From: Edaphobacter sp.
GTDB lineage: Bacteria > Acidobacteriota > Terriglobia > Terriglobales > Acidobacteriaceae
Assembly (NCBI GenBank): GCA_025462645.1
Contig: JAOAPB010000027.1
Span: forward strand, 1 to 64,000
Length of the DNA stretch: 64,000 bases
Reading direction: 5' to 3'
Shown in pieces: positions 16,005 to 24,369 of this stretch; the stretch's first letter is position 1; the number at the start of each line of letters is the position of its first letter. Made by a program: the position numbers and the translations under genes. A model generated the notes under the pieces. It did not search any database. It was not told where the DNA came from and saw nothing but the letters and a program-made list of their open reading frames with translations.

Positions 16005-18686
16005 ATGATTGAGGAATGGCTGACGCGTCTTCGTTTTTTGATAACCCGCAGGACTCATGCCGAGGTCGATGATGAGCTGGTCTTTCATCTGGAGCAGCAG
16101 ATTGAGGCGAATCTTGCTGCGGGGATGGAGGCAGGGGAGGCCCGGAGGCAGGCGCTCGTTTCCTTTGGAGGTGTAGAGCGTGCGCGTGAAGAGTGTCGCG
16201 AACAGCGGCCTGGATATCTCCTGGAGACGCTTGTGCAGGATGTGCGCTACAGCCTTCGAGGTTTTCGCCGCAATCCGGTCTTCACGACCACCGTCGTAGT
16301 GACGCTGATGCTGGGGATTGGAGCAACGACGGCAGTGTTCAGTGTTGTGGACCGAATTCTATTCCGTGACTTGCCGTATGCACATGCGGATCGGCTTGTA
16401 TCGCTAGGGCTGGCGCACTCGCTTGAGACGCAGGAGTTCATGCTGGGCTTTTTCTACTACGACTGGCGCAACAATCAGAGAGTCTTCGAAGCGATGACCT
16501 CCGAGGGGACCGTAACCCGCGGATGCGATTTGACGGAGCGAAACCCTAGGCAGTTGAGCTGTTCGCAGGTGGAAGCGAACTTCCTGCCCACGCTTGGCAT
16601 CTCCCCCGTTCTGGGACGCAACTTCCTGCCGGAAGAAGATCGCTCCCATGGGCCAAAGGTAGGTCTGATCTCGTACGGGTTGTGGCTAACGCACTACAAC
16701 CTGGATCCGAGCATCCTGAACAAGACGATCGAGATTGATGGCAATCCTGTCCGGGTGATCGGTGTTCTGCCTAAAGACTTCGAGATGCCTCGGCTTCAGG
16801 CAGCAGATGTACTGCTTCCGAAGGCTCTCGACGAGGCGGATGATCGTAGAGGGAATCAAGGTTTAGGCATGCCGCGGAGAGCCTTCGCACGCCTAAAGCC
16901 CGGAGTTACCATCGAGCAGGCACGCTTCGAGCTTGAGCGCTTCTTCAAAGATGCGCAGAAGGTGATTCCAGCGGACTTCCGCAAAGATTTTCATCTCAGA
17001 ATTCGTTCTCTTCGTGACCGTCAGATGCAGGATGTGCGGGTGGAGGCATGGGTTCTGCTCGGAGCCGTTCTTGCCGTGCTGCTGATTGCGTGTGCCAACG
17101 TGGCGAGTCTGCTGATGGCGCGTGGCGCCATGCGACAGCGTGAGTTGGCGGTTCGGTCTGCCCTGGGAGCCAGTCGAGGCAGGTTGGCCCGTCAGGCGCT
17201 GGTCGAAGCGGTTCTTCTGTCGCTCGCCGGAGCGATTGCGGGCTGTCTTCTTGCAGAGGGGCTGCTGCGGGTGTTCCTTGCTCTCGCACCTGCGAGCATC
17301 CCTTACCTTCACAGGACACAGCTAGACCTGAGGATCATCGGCTTCACAGTGGCTCTTTCGATGGTGTGCGGGGCGCTGTTCGGCCTCGCGCCAGCGTTGC
17401 AGAGACCGAGCAGGGAGGCGCTGAACGGGCGCTCTCACCTGAGTCTCACCCATGCCTCTGTTCGCCAGTGGCTGGTCGTCGCACAGATCGCGATGAGCCT
17501 TGTTCTTCTGGCGGGGGCGACGCTTCTACTGCGCAGCTTCAGAAACCTGGAGAATCAGCACCTGGGAATGCGTACCGATAACACGCTGACGGTCAGCATA
17601 ACCCTCGGAGAGCACAACTATCCAACCGCAGAGCGGATGATGACGTTCTTTCAGCAGCTGGAACGCCGGCTTCAGTTCGGTCCCGGAGTCAGCATCGTGG
17701 CAATGAGCGATTCGCTGCCGCCGGAAACTAGCCATAGCGGTGGACGGTACGACTCAATTCTTGTCTCGGGAAAGCCGCCTTCCAATGTAGGACCCAGTGT
17801 GATCGTGACAGATCGGAGAGTCTCTCCGGAGTACTTCCGCGCTTTGGACATTCCCATCTTGCGAGGCAGGGAGTTCAGCGATGAGGAGTTTGGCTCGAGC
17901 GACCATTTCGTTGTTCTAAGCCAACAGCTGGCTGGACGCTTGTTCCCGGGGGAAGATCCCATCGGTCAGCGTTTGAACTTCGAACGTTCGAACTTCGATC
18001 GTGGCAATAATCCGAATGCTCCCTGGTATACGGTCGTGGGAGTCGCAGCCAATGTAAAGAATAGTGGACTTACAGGGGAAGAGGTGCCGGAGTACTACCG
18101 GCTCAGGCGCAATCGTGTCGAAGATTGGGAGGGGCGCGGAGCCTGGGGCAGGACGTCGGTGATCGTCATAAGGACATCGCTGCCTGCGGATGCGATGTCA
18201 CCGTGGATCCGCTCGCAGGTTGCAACGTTGGACCCCACGTTGCCGGTCAATATTGCAACTATGCAGCAGAGGGTGAGCAAGCTGGCCGAGCAGCCGAGGT
18301 TTCAGACGGTGCTGGTTGGCCTCTTTGCTGCGACTGGACTGTTACTCGCGGTGATAGGACTGTACGGAGTGATCTCTTTTCTGGTGGCACAGCGCACACA
18401 GGAGATTGGCGTGCGCATGGCTTTGGGTGCGAACAGGGGAGATATTCTGCGGCTGGTGATTGGCAGAAGTCTGCGGTTGATTGCCGGGGGAACTATTGTT
18501 GGATTGATTGCTGCGTTGGCGATGTCACGTGTGCTGTCGAGCCTGCTGTTCAGCATTGGTCCACACGACCCTGTCACTTTTGTTCTGGTGACGCTGCTGC
18601 TTGTGATCACGGCTCTTCTTGCTACGCTGATTCCAGCGGGTTCCGCAACGAAGGTTGATCCGATTGTGGCTTTGCGGTGCGATTAG
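16005..18686 (+). CDS. MacB/FtsX-type ABC transporter permease (acidobacterial ADOP type)
   Basis: The 893-residue protein has a short helical cytoplasmic prefix (EEWLTRLRFLITRR, then HAEVDDELVFHLEQQIEANL). Helix 1 (TTVVVTLMLGIGATTAVFSV) is followed by a periplasmic MacB-like core domain, three helices at about 345-475, a second periplasmic domain, and a final FtsX triple-helix block at about 765-885. There are therefore two FtsX units. It has no ATPase domain and no ATPase gene adjoins it. The ATG at 16005 is chosen because MIEEWLTRL matches the usual prefix; a longer frame upstream overlaps the PadR gene and is a shadow. The substrate is unknown. Confidence 0.9.
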   Translation: MIEEWLTRLRFLITRRTHAEVDDELVFHLEQQIEANLAAGMEAGEARRQALVSFGGVERAREECREQRPGYLLETLVQDVRYSLRGFRRNPVFTTTVVVTLMLGIGATTAVFSVVDRILFRDLPYAHADRLVSLGLAHSLETQEFMLGFFYYDWRNNQRVFEAMTSEGTVTRGCDLTERNPRQLSCSQVEANFLPTLGISPVLGRNFLPEEDRSHGPKVGLISYGLWLTHYNLDPSILNKTIEIDGNPVRVIGVLPKDFEMPRLQAADVLLPKALDEADDRRGNQGLGMPRRAFARLKPGVTIEQARFELERFFKDAQKVIPADFRKDFHLRIRSLRDRQMQDVRVEAWVLLGAVLAVLLIACANVASLLMARGAMRQRELAVRSALGASRGRLARQALVEAVLLSLAGAIAGCLLAEGLLRVFLALAPASIPYLHRTQLDLRIIGFTVALSMVCGALFGLAPALQRPSREALNGRSHLSLTHASVRQWLVVAQIAMSLVLLAGATLLLRSFRNLENQHLGMRTDNTLTVSITLGEHNYPTAERMMTFFQQLERRLQFGPGVSIVAMSDSLPPETSHSGGRYDSILVSGKPPSNVGPSVIVTDRRVSPEYFRALDIPILRGREFSDEEFGSSDHFVVLSQQLAGRLFPGEDPIGQRLNFERSNFDRGNNPNAPWYTVVGVAANVKNSGLTGEEVPEYYRLRRNRVEDWEGRGAWGRTSVIVIRTSLPADAMSPWIRSQVATLDPTLPVNIATMQQRVSKLAEQPRFQTVLVGLFAATGLLLAVIGLYGVISFLVAQRTQEIGVRMALGANRGDILRLVIGRSLRLIAGGTIVGLIAALAMSRVLSSLLFSIGPHDPVTFVLVTLLLVITALLATLIPAGSATKVDPIVALRCD

Positions 18687-18711
18687 ACGAAGGGCGGCCT
18701 GGATGCGAGGT

Positions 18712-18906
18712 TTACTGCTCGGGGGTGTGGGAAGAGTTCTTTTCGAGGGCCTTGCGGTAGCGGTCGGGTGGGGTGGGGAGCTGGGAGTCGCGGATGGCGG
18801 CTCGGTAGCCTCCCATGTAGATGGAGTACATGACCGCGAGGGCGCAGCCTACGCCAAAGGCGAAGCCTAGAAAGAAGCCGATGCTGGCCGTCCAGTAGAA
18901 GGGCAT
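18712..18906 (-). CDS. Small single-helix membrane protein
   Basis: The 64-residue product starts MPFYWTASIGFFLGFAFGVG and has one long hydrophobic helix at about 5-30. A charged soluble tail follows (RAAIRDSQLPTPPDRYRKAL). I recognise no family. It is convergent with the permease gene, whose stop is 25 bases away. The frame and its membrane-then-soluble pattern look real, but there is no clear ribosome binding site. Confidence 0.5.
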   Translation of the reverse strand: MPFYWTASIGFFLGFAFGVGCALAVMYSIYMGGYRAAIRDSQLPTPPDRYRKALEKNSSHTPEQ

Positions 18907-18960
18907 TATGATGGCAGTCTATCTTGTGCAACTAATATTGGATCGTTTGCGGAGAGTGCT

Positions 18961-20286
18961 ATGCGGGGATGGAGTTGGTTTGCTGCGGTGGGGATGAGTG
19001 TGGCTGCGGTTGCTTCGGCGCAGGATGTGACGGGGTTTGTGAATCAGCAGCTGCCAGGGCTGGTGGCGACTTATAAAGGGCTACATGGGGCTCCTGAACT
19101 CTCGCATCATGAGGCGAAGACTTCGGCGCTGGTGGCGGGGGAGTTGCGTAAGGCGGGGTATATGGTGACGGAGCGCGTGGGGAGGTATCCCGATGGTTCG
19201 CAGGCTTATGGAGTGGTGGGGATTTTGAAGAATGGCGCGGGACCGACGCTGCTGATTCGCGCGGATATGGACGCTTTGCCGGTGACGGAGGCGACGGGGC
19301 TGCCGTATGCGAGCAAGGTGCGGGGAACGAATCCGGCGGGGCAGGATGTGGGGGTGATGCATGCGTGCGGGCATGACATCCATGTGACGACGCTGATTGG
19401 CGTGGCTCGGGCGATGGCGGCGCTGAAGGGGCAGTGGCATGGGACGCTGATGCTGGTGGGGCAGCCTAGTGAAGAGACGATCGATGGGGCGAAGGCGATG
19501 ATGGCGGATCGTCTGTATGAGCGGTTCGGCAGGCCGGATATGGCGATTGCGCTGCATGACTCGGCGATGCCCGCTGGGCTGGTGGCGGTAGTGCCGGGGC
19601 CGGCGCTGGCGAGCTCGACGTCGATCGACGTGGTGATGCGCGGTGTGGGGAGCCATGGGTCGGCTCCTGAGGCGGGGAAGGACCCGATTGTGATGGCAGG
19701 GGAGTTCATTACGCAGGTGCAGACGGTGGTGAGCCGGTCGGTGTCTCCGCAGCAGCCGGCGGTGGTGACGATTGGGGATATTCACGGGGGGACGAAGCGG
19801 AACATCATTCCGGAAGAGGTGAAGATGGAGCTGACGACTCGCAGCTATAGCGAGGGGGTTCGGCAGACGATCATCAAGGGAGTGGAGCGGACGGCGCGGG
19901 GCGTGGCGATTGCTGCAGGTGCTCCGGAGGACAGGATGCCGGTGGTGACGGTGCTGGATGGCGAGTCGACGCCTCCGATGATCAATAATGTGGAGCTTTC
20001 GGCGCGACTGCAGAAGCTGTTTGTGGCGAAGCTTGGGGCGCAGCATGTGATCGAGGTGAAGCCGATCATGGGAAGCGAGGACTTTGGGGTCTTCAGCATG
20101 GATGAGAAGATTCCTGCGGTGATCTTCTGGCTGGGGGCGGATGATCCGGCGGTGTATGCGGAGAATCAGAGGAAGGGCGTGGCTATGCCGTCGTTGCATT
20201 CGCCGCTGTTTTCTCCGGTGCCTGAGCCTACGTTGCGGACGGGAGTCACTGCTATGACGGATGCTGCTCTGGAGCTGTTGCAGTAG
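18961..20286 (+). CDS. Secreted M20-family amidohydrolase
   Basis: M20D enzymes such as hippurate hydrolase remove acyl groups from amino acids with a two-metal site. The 441-residue protein has a signal peptide (MRGWSWFAAVGMSVAAVASAQ), then LLIRADMDALPVTE, the metal-binding HACGHDIHVTTLIG, the catalytic GQPSEETIDGAKAM and the late ligand motif GSEDFGVF. A dimerisation domain lies between, at about 215-320 (SHGSAPEAGKDPIVMAGEF). Secretion suggests that it works on acylated amino acids or peptides in the periplasm or outside. It is a single-gene unit with its own terminator. Confidence 0.88.
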   Translation: MRGWSWFAAVGMSVAAVASAQDVTGFVNQQLPGLVATYKGLHGAPELSHHEAKTSALVAGELRKAGYMVTERVGRYPDGSQAYGVVGILKNGAGPTLLIRADMDALPVTEATGLPYASKVRGTNPAGQDVGVMHACGHDIHVTTLIGVARAMAALKGQWHGTLMLVGQPSEETIDGAKAMMADRLYERFGRPDMAIALHDSAMPAGLVAVVPGPALASSTSIDVVMRGVGSHGSAPEAGKDPIVMAGEFITQVQTVVSRSVSPQQPAVVTIGDIHGGTKRNIIPEEVKMELTTRSYSEGVRQTIIKGVERTARGVAIAAGAPEDRMPVVTVLDGESTPPMINNVELSARLQKLFVAKLGAQHVIEVKPIMGSEDFGVFSMDEKIPAVIFWLGADDPAVYAENQRKGVAMPSLHSPLFSPVPEPTLRTGVTAMTDAALELLQ

Positions 20287-20337
20287 TGGTCATCGCTGCG
20301 CCGATGGGCGAAGTTCTTCTGTAGCAGGTGATTGCAT

Positions 20338-20369
20338 CGATAACCGCCCGGGAGGGCGTTGATCGTTTT
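20338..20369 (+). terminator. Probable terminator after the M20 hydrolase gene
   Basis: The arms at 20338-20349 and 20354-20365 pair with two mismatches; the inner CGCCC/GGGCG part is perfect. The stem is followed by TTTT (20366-20369). It begins about 50 bases after the stop. Confidence 0.55.
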
Positions 20370-20498
20370 CTGGATATCGCTTTGGTCTTCCAATCCATCC
20401 TTTGTGGGTGAGATGTAATTTCTCAGCGAAATGCAGTCGGTGATGGCGCTAACTGCCGCTTTAGGAGCATCTAATTCCTGTCGTGGTTGAGGAGAGCG

Positions 20499-21707
20499 AT
20501 GAAGATACTGAACCGTTGGTTGATTGCGTTGGCTGGCGTTCTTCTGCAGATGGCACTGGGCGCGGTATATGCCTGGAGCGTGTTTCGCATACCGTTGGCG
20601 AAACAGTTCGGCTGGACGATATCGGAAGTCACGCTGACCTTCACGATTGCGATTATGGTGCTGGGGTTCGCATCGTTCTTCGGTGGACTGTGGTTGAAGC
20701 GGGTGGGGCCGCGTGTCGTCGCGCTAACTGGCGGCGTGCTGTATGGCGCCGGGGTCTTTCTGGCTAGTTTTTCGAACCATGGGTTGTGGTGGCTTTATCT
20801 GACGTATGGGGTGATTGGCGGGATCGGGCTTGGATTTGCGTACATCGTTCCGGTGGCGGTTCTGCTGAAGTGGTTTCCTGACAAGCGCGGTTTGATGACG
20901 GGAATCGCTGTCGGTGGGTTTGGTGCAGGGGCGCTGGTGACGGCGCCGGTTGCTACGCGGCTGATTCAGAGTGTGGGTGTGCTTCAGACGTTCGCTTATC
21001 TAGGTGTCGGCTTTCTGATCGTGACTGTGGCTTCGGGCTACTTCATGCAGAATCCGCCGGATGGTTGGAAGCCTGAGGGGTGGACGCCTACACAGAAGGA
21101 GTTGGGGCAGAAGACGGCTAAGGACTTTACGCTGGGTGAGGCATTGAAGACGTGGCAGTGGTGGGCGCTTTGGCTGCTGCTGTTCTTGAATACGTCGGCG
21201 GGAATATCGGTGATCTCGCAGGAAGCTCCCCTATTTCAGGAGCTGGCGAATATCACGGCGATTACGGCAGCGGGGATGGTGGGCGTTGTAAGCATCGGAA
21301 ATGCGCTGGGACGAGTGTTCTGGGCGTGGGTCTCGGACACACTGGGGCGGAAGATGACGTTCGCGGTGATGTTTCTACTGCAGATTTTGTTGTTCTGGTT
21401 CCTGCCCAGTTTTCACGCGGTTACGGCTATAACGATTGTGAGCTTCATCATTCTGATGTGTTACGGCGGCGGCTTCGGCACGATGCCTGCGTTTGCCGCG
21501 GATTATTTCGGGCCGGGGAATGTGGGGCCGATCTATGGGCTGATGCTGACGGCGTGGGGATTTGCGAGCGCTTTTGGGCCTTTGCTCATTGCGCATATGC
21601 GGCAGTCGAGCGGAACGTATGTGGGTGGCCTGCATGTGATAGCGGTGGTGATGGCGGTGTCGGCGCTGTTGCCGCTGATGGTGAGACCGCCCGCACCTGT
21701 GAAATGA
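20499..21707 (+). CDS. MFS transporter, OFA (oxalate/formate antiporter) family
   Basis: The 402-residue protein has 12 predicted membrane helices and OFA-family hallmarks. These are QMALGAVYAWSVFRIPL at the N-terminus, the loop PDKRGLMTGIAVGGFGAGA, SGYFMQNPPDGWKP in the central loop, ISQEAPLFQE and PAFAADYFGPGNVGPIYGLM. The family contains oxalate/formate exchangers and other monocarboxylate carriers, so the substrate is only roughly known. I use the ATG at 20499, preceded by GGAGAGCG; the TTG four codons earlier coincides with that ribosome binding site. acs follows 81 bases later, so a role in short-chain acid uptake is possible. Confidence 0.88.
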   Translation: MKILNRWLIALAGVLLQMALGAVYAWSVFRIPLAKQFGWTISEVTLTFTIAIMVLGFASFFGGLWLKRVGPRVVALTGGVLYGAGVFLASFSNHGLWWLYLTYGVIGGIGLGFAYIVPVAVLLKWFPDKRGLMTGIAVGGFGAGALVTAPVATRLIQSVGVLQTFAYLGVGFLIVTVASGYFMQNPPDGWKPEGWTPTQKELGQKTAKDFTLGEALKTWQWWALWLLLFLNTSAGISVISQEAPLFQELANITAITAAGMVGVVSIGNALGRVFWAWVSDTLGRKMTFAVMFLLQILLFWFLPSFHAVTAITIVSFIILMCYGGGFGTMPAFAADYFGPGNVGPIYGLMLTAWGFASAFGPLLIAHMRQSSGTYVGGLHVIAVVMAVSALLPLMVRPPAPVK

Positions 21708-21788
21708 CGGCTTTCATCGTGTTGAGTTGCTGGTGGTGTGAGCGATAGCGTACCTTTTGTGGGTAGTTAAAACTACGGAGGATTGTGC

Positions 21789-23762
21789 GTGACGTCGCTT
21801 GTTGAAGGTCAGAATCTGGATTCGAGTCTGCGGGAGAACAGGGTATTTGCTGCACCGGCGGAGTTTGCGGCCAAGGCCCATGTGAAGAGTGTGGAGCAGT
21901 ATGAGGCGATGTATCGGCGTAGCGTAGAGCAGCCTGAGGAGTTCTGGGGTGAGGCGGCGGGGGAGCTGGAGTGGTTCGCTCCGTGGACGAAGGTGCTGGA
22001 GCTGGGTAAAGACGGGGCGGGGCTGGGGGCGAAGTGGTTTGTGGGGGGGAAGCTGAACCTCTCGCATAACTGCGTGGATCGTCACGCGCTGGGCTCCCGC
22101 AAGGACAAGGTTGCGCTGCTGTGGGAGGGCGAACCGGGTGAGGTGCGGCGGCTGACCTATGGAGACCTGCATGAGCAGGTTCAGCGGTTTGCGAATGTGC
22201 TGAAGGGGCTGGGAGTCAAACGGGGCGACCGGGTCGCCGTTTATATGGGGATGTGCCCAGAGCTGGCGATTGCGCTGTTGGCATGCGCGCGGATTGGCGC
22301 GATCCATTCGGTGATCTTTGGCGGATTTGCGGCGCATGCGATCGTGGATCGCGTGAATGACTCGGAGTGTGTTGCCGTGGTGACGCAGGATACGAGCTAT
22401 CGGCGTGGCACCGAGGTGAAGCTGAAGAAGATTGTGGACGAGGCCCTGGAGAAGTGTCCCTCGGTGAAGAATGTGGTGGTGTATCGGCGGTCGGGCTCGG
22501 AGACGCCGATGAAGGCCGGGCGCGATATCTGGTGGGATGAGGCGATGCTGGAGGCAGGGCATGAGTGCGCCCCGGAGTGGATGGATGCGGAGGACCCGCT
22601 GTATCTGCTATACACGTCGGGGACGACGGGGAAGCCGAAGGGCCTGGTGCATACGACAGGCGGGTATGCGGTGCAGACCTATCTGACGAGCAAGTATGTC
22701 TTCGATCTGCGGGAGGAGGACGTTTACTGGTGCACCGCGGATATTGGATGGGTTACGGGGCATAGCTATGTGGTGTATGGGCCGTTGCAGAACGGGGCGA
22801 CCGTGATGATGTATGAGGGTGCTCCGAACTGGCCGGAGAATGACCGGTTCTGGAAGATCGTCGACGACCATAAGGTTTCGGTCTTCTATACGGCTCCGAC
22901 GGCGATCCGGGCGTTCACGAAGTGGGGCAATGAGTGGGTGGAGAAGCACTCCCTGGCTTCGCTGAGACTGTTGGGAACGGTGGGCGAGCCGATCAATCCG
23001 GAGACATGGATGTGGTATCACCGCGAGATTGGGAAGGAGCGGTGCCCGATCGTGGATACGTACTGGCAGACCGAGACGGGATCGATCATGATCGCTCCAG
23101 TTCCTGGGGCAGTGGCAACCAAGCCGGGGTCGGCTACGAGGCCATTCTTTGGGATTGTGCCTGAAGTCGTCACAAAAGAGGGACAGCCGGTTCCTGACGG
23201 GCAGGGCGGATTGCTGGTGTTCCGGACACCGTGGCCATCGATGGCGCGGACGATCTATGGCGACCACGAGCGGTATGTGCAGGCCTACTGGAGCGAGATT
23301 CCGGGGAGCTACTTTACCGGCGATGGCGCACGGCGGGATAAAGATGGGTACTTCTGGCTGATGGGGCGCGTGGACGACGTGATCAATGTGAGCGGGCACA
23401 GGCTGGGGACGATGGAGATCGAGTCGGCTCTGGTGGCGCATCCCAAGGTGGCTGAGGCGGCTTGCGTTGGACGCCCGCATGACATGAAGGGCCAGGCGAT
23501 TGCTGCGTTCGTGACGCTGGAGCACGGGCATACGGCCAGCGAGGAGCTGAAACAGGAGCTGCGGCAGTGGGTGGCGCAGGAGATTGGGGCGTTGGCAAGG
23601 CCGGACGATCTGCGGTTTACGGAGGCCCTACCCAAAACCCGGAGCGGAAAGATCATGCGGCGGCTGCTAAGAGAGCTGGCCACTACGGGTGAGGTAAAGG
23701 GAGATACGACTACCCTTGAGGACTTTGCGGTGATTGCGAAGTTGCGGGAGGGTGAGGAGTAA
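21789..23762 (+). CDS. acs: Acetyl-CoA synthetase
   Basis: Acs activates acetate to acetyl-CoA through acetyl-AMP. The 657-residue product has the normal length. Visible motifs are the ATP loop [19 protein letters not shown], the adenylate region [11 protein letters not shown], the hinge [20 protein letters not shown], and the C-terminal [11 protein letters not shown], whose lysine is the usual acetylation site. The GTG at 21789 lies 7 bases after GGAGG, whereas a TTG at 21783 is too close to it. An OFA-type carrier is directly upstream and a good terminator downstream. Confidence 0.96.
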   Translation: MTSLVEGQNLDSSLRENRVFAAPAEFAAKAHVKSVEQYEAMYRRSVEQPEEFWGEAAGELEWFAPWTKVLELGKDGAGLGAKWFVGGKLNLSHNCVDRHALGSRKDKVALLWEGEPGEVRRLTYGDLHEQVQRFANVLKGLGVKRGDRVAVYMGMCPELAIALLACARIGAIHSVIFGGFAAHAIVDRVNDSECVAVVTQDTSYRRGTEVKLKKIVDEALEKCPSVKNVVVYRRSGSETPMKAGRDIWWDEAMLEAGHECAPEWMDAEDPLYLLYTSGTTGKPKGLVHTTGGYAVQTYLTSKYVFDLREEDVYWCTADIGWVTGHSYVVYGPLQNGATVMMYEGAPNWPENDRFWKIVDDHKVSVFYTAPTAIRAFTKWGNEWVEKHSLASLRLLGTVGEPINPETWMWYHREIGKERCPIVDTYWQTETGSIMIAPVPGAVATKPGSATRPFFGIVPEVVTKEGQPVPDGQGGLLVFRTPWPSMARTIYGDHERYVQAYWSEIPGSYFTGDGARRDKDGYFWLMGRVDDVINVSGHRLGTMEIESALVAHPKVAEAACVGRPHDMKGQAIAAFVTLEHGHTASEELKQELRQWVAQEIGALARPDDLRFTEALPKTRSGKIMRRLLRELATTGEVKGDTTTLEDFAVIAKLREGEE

Positions 23763-23811
23763 GGGAGGTTTTCATCGTTTGGCATTCGCATCCAACTGAC
23801 GGCGGGGAGAG

Positions 23812-23848
23812 GAACGAGAGGCTGATCGGCGGATCAGCCTCTTTCGTT
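23812..23848 (+). terminator. Intrinsic terminator after acs
   Basis: GAGGCTGATC (23818-23827) pairs perfectly with GATCAGCCTC (23832-23841) around GGCG, and the stem is extended by further A-T pairs. TTTCGTT follows. Confidence 0.85.
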
Positions 23849-23945
23849 GTGGCGCTCCGGTGTAATACCTGTCCCATAGTGCCTCCTTCCAGGTCTTGGA
23901 ATAGATTGCACCATTAAAATGCCGGGACTAAACACCTAGGTTTCC

Positions 23946-24236
23946 ATGCGACGAGAATATGAGTTTTACGTTTACATATTAGCCAGCAGGTCTCGAAAGC
24001 TTTATGTGGGGATGACGAATAGCCTGATTCGCCGGATGGGGGAGCATAAGACCGGAGCCTGCGACGGCTTTACGAAGCGGTATGCCATTACACGGCTGGT
24101 TTACTTTGAGCGATTTCAGTATGTGAACAATGCGATTGCTCGTGAGAAGGAGCTGAAAGATTGGCGGCGGGAGTTGAAGGTTAGGTTGATTGAGGCGGGA
24201 AATCCGACGTGGGAGGATCTGGCGGCCCATTTGTAG
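23946..24236 (+). CDS. GIY-YIG nuclease-superfamily protein
   Basis: This is a small 96-residue protein of the stand-alone GIY-YIG type (UPF0213/YhbQ-like). The motif appears as EFYVYILASRSRKLYVGMTN, with VYI and YVG in place of GIY and YIG, followed by LIRRMGEHKTG. A conserved basic-aromatic part, YFERFQYVNNAIAREKELKDW, comes after. Members are thought to act on nucleic acid in repair or restart, but few have been studied. It stands alone, upstream of a dispersed repeat. Confidence 0.88.
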   Translation: MRREYEFYVYILASRSRKLYVGMTNSLIRRMGEHKTGACDGFTKRYAITRLVYFERFQYVNNAIAREKELKDWRRELKVRLIEAGNPTWEDLAAHL

Positions 24237-24239
24237 AGA

Positions 24240-24360
24240 GGTTCGCGAAGGCAACAAGAATAGAAGCAGGAACAACAGCAAGAACAGAAGCAGATTCCTA
24301 CGGGATGACAAACAAGAAGGGCAATGCAAAAGAAAAGGCAAAGACAATGGCGCGGCGGGA
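24240..24360. repeat. Dispersed intergenic repeat, copy 2
   Basis: This is a purine-rich stretch with irregular GAACA/AAGCA and GGCAAA units around a central ACGGGATGACAAACAAG. The GGATGACAAACAA core is shared with copy 1 (near 1327). It fills the gap between the convergent GIY-YIG and histidine kinase genes. Confidence 0.65.
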
Positions 24361-24369
24361 GGTTGGGGG

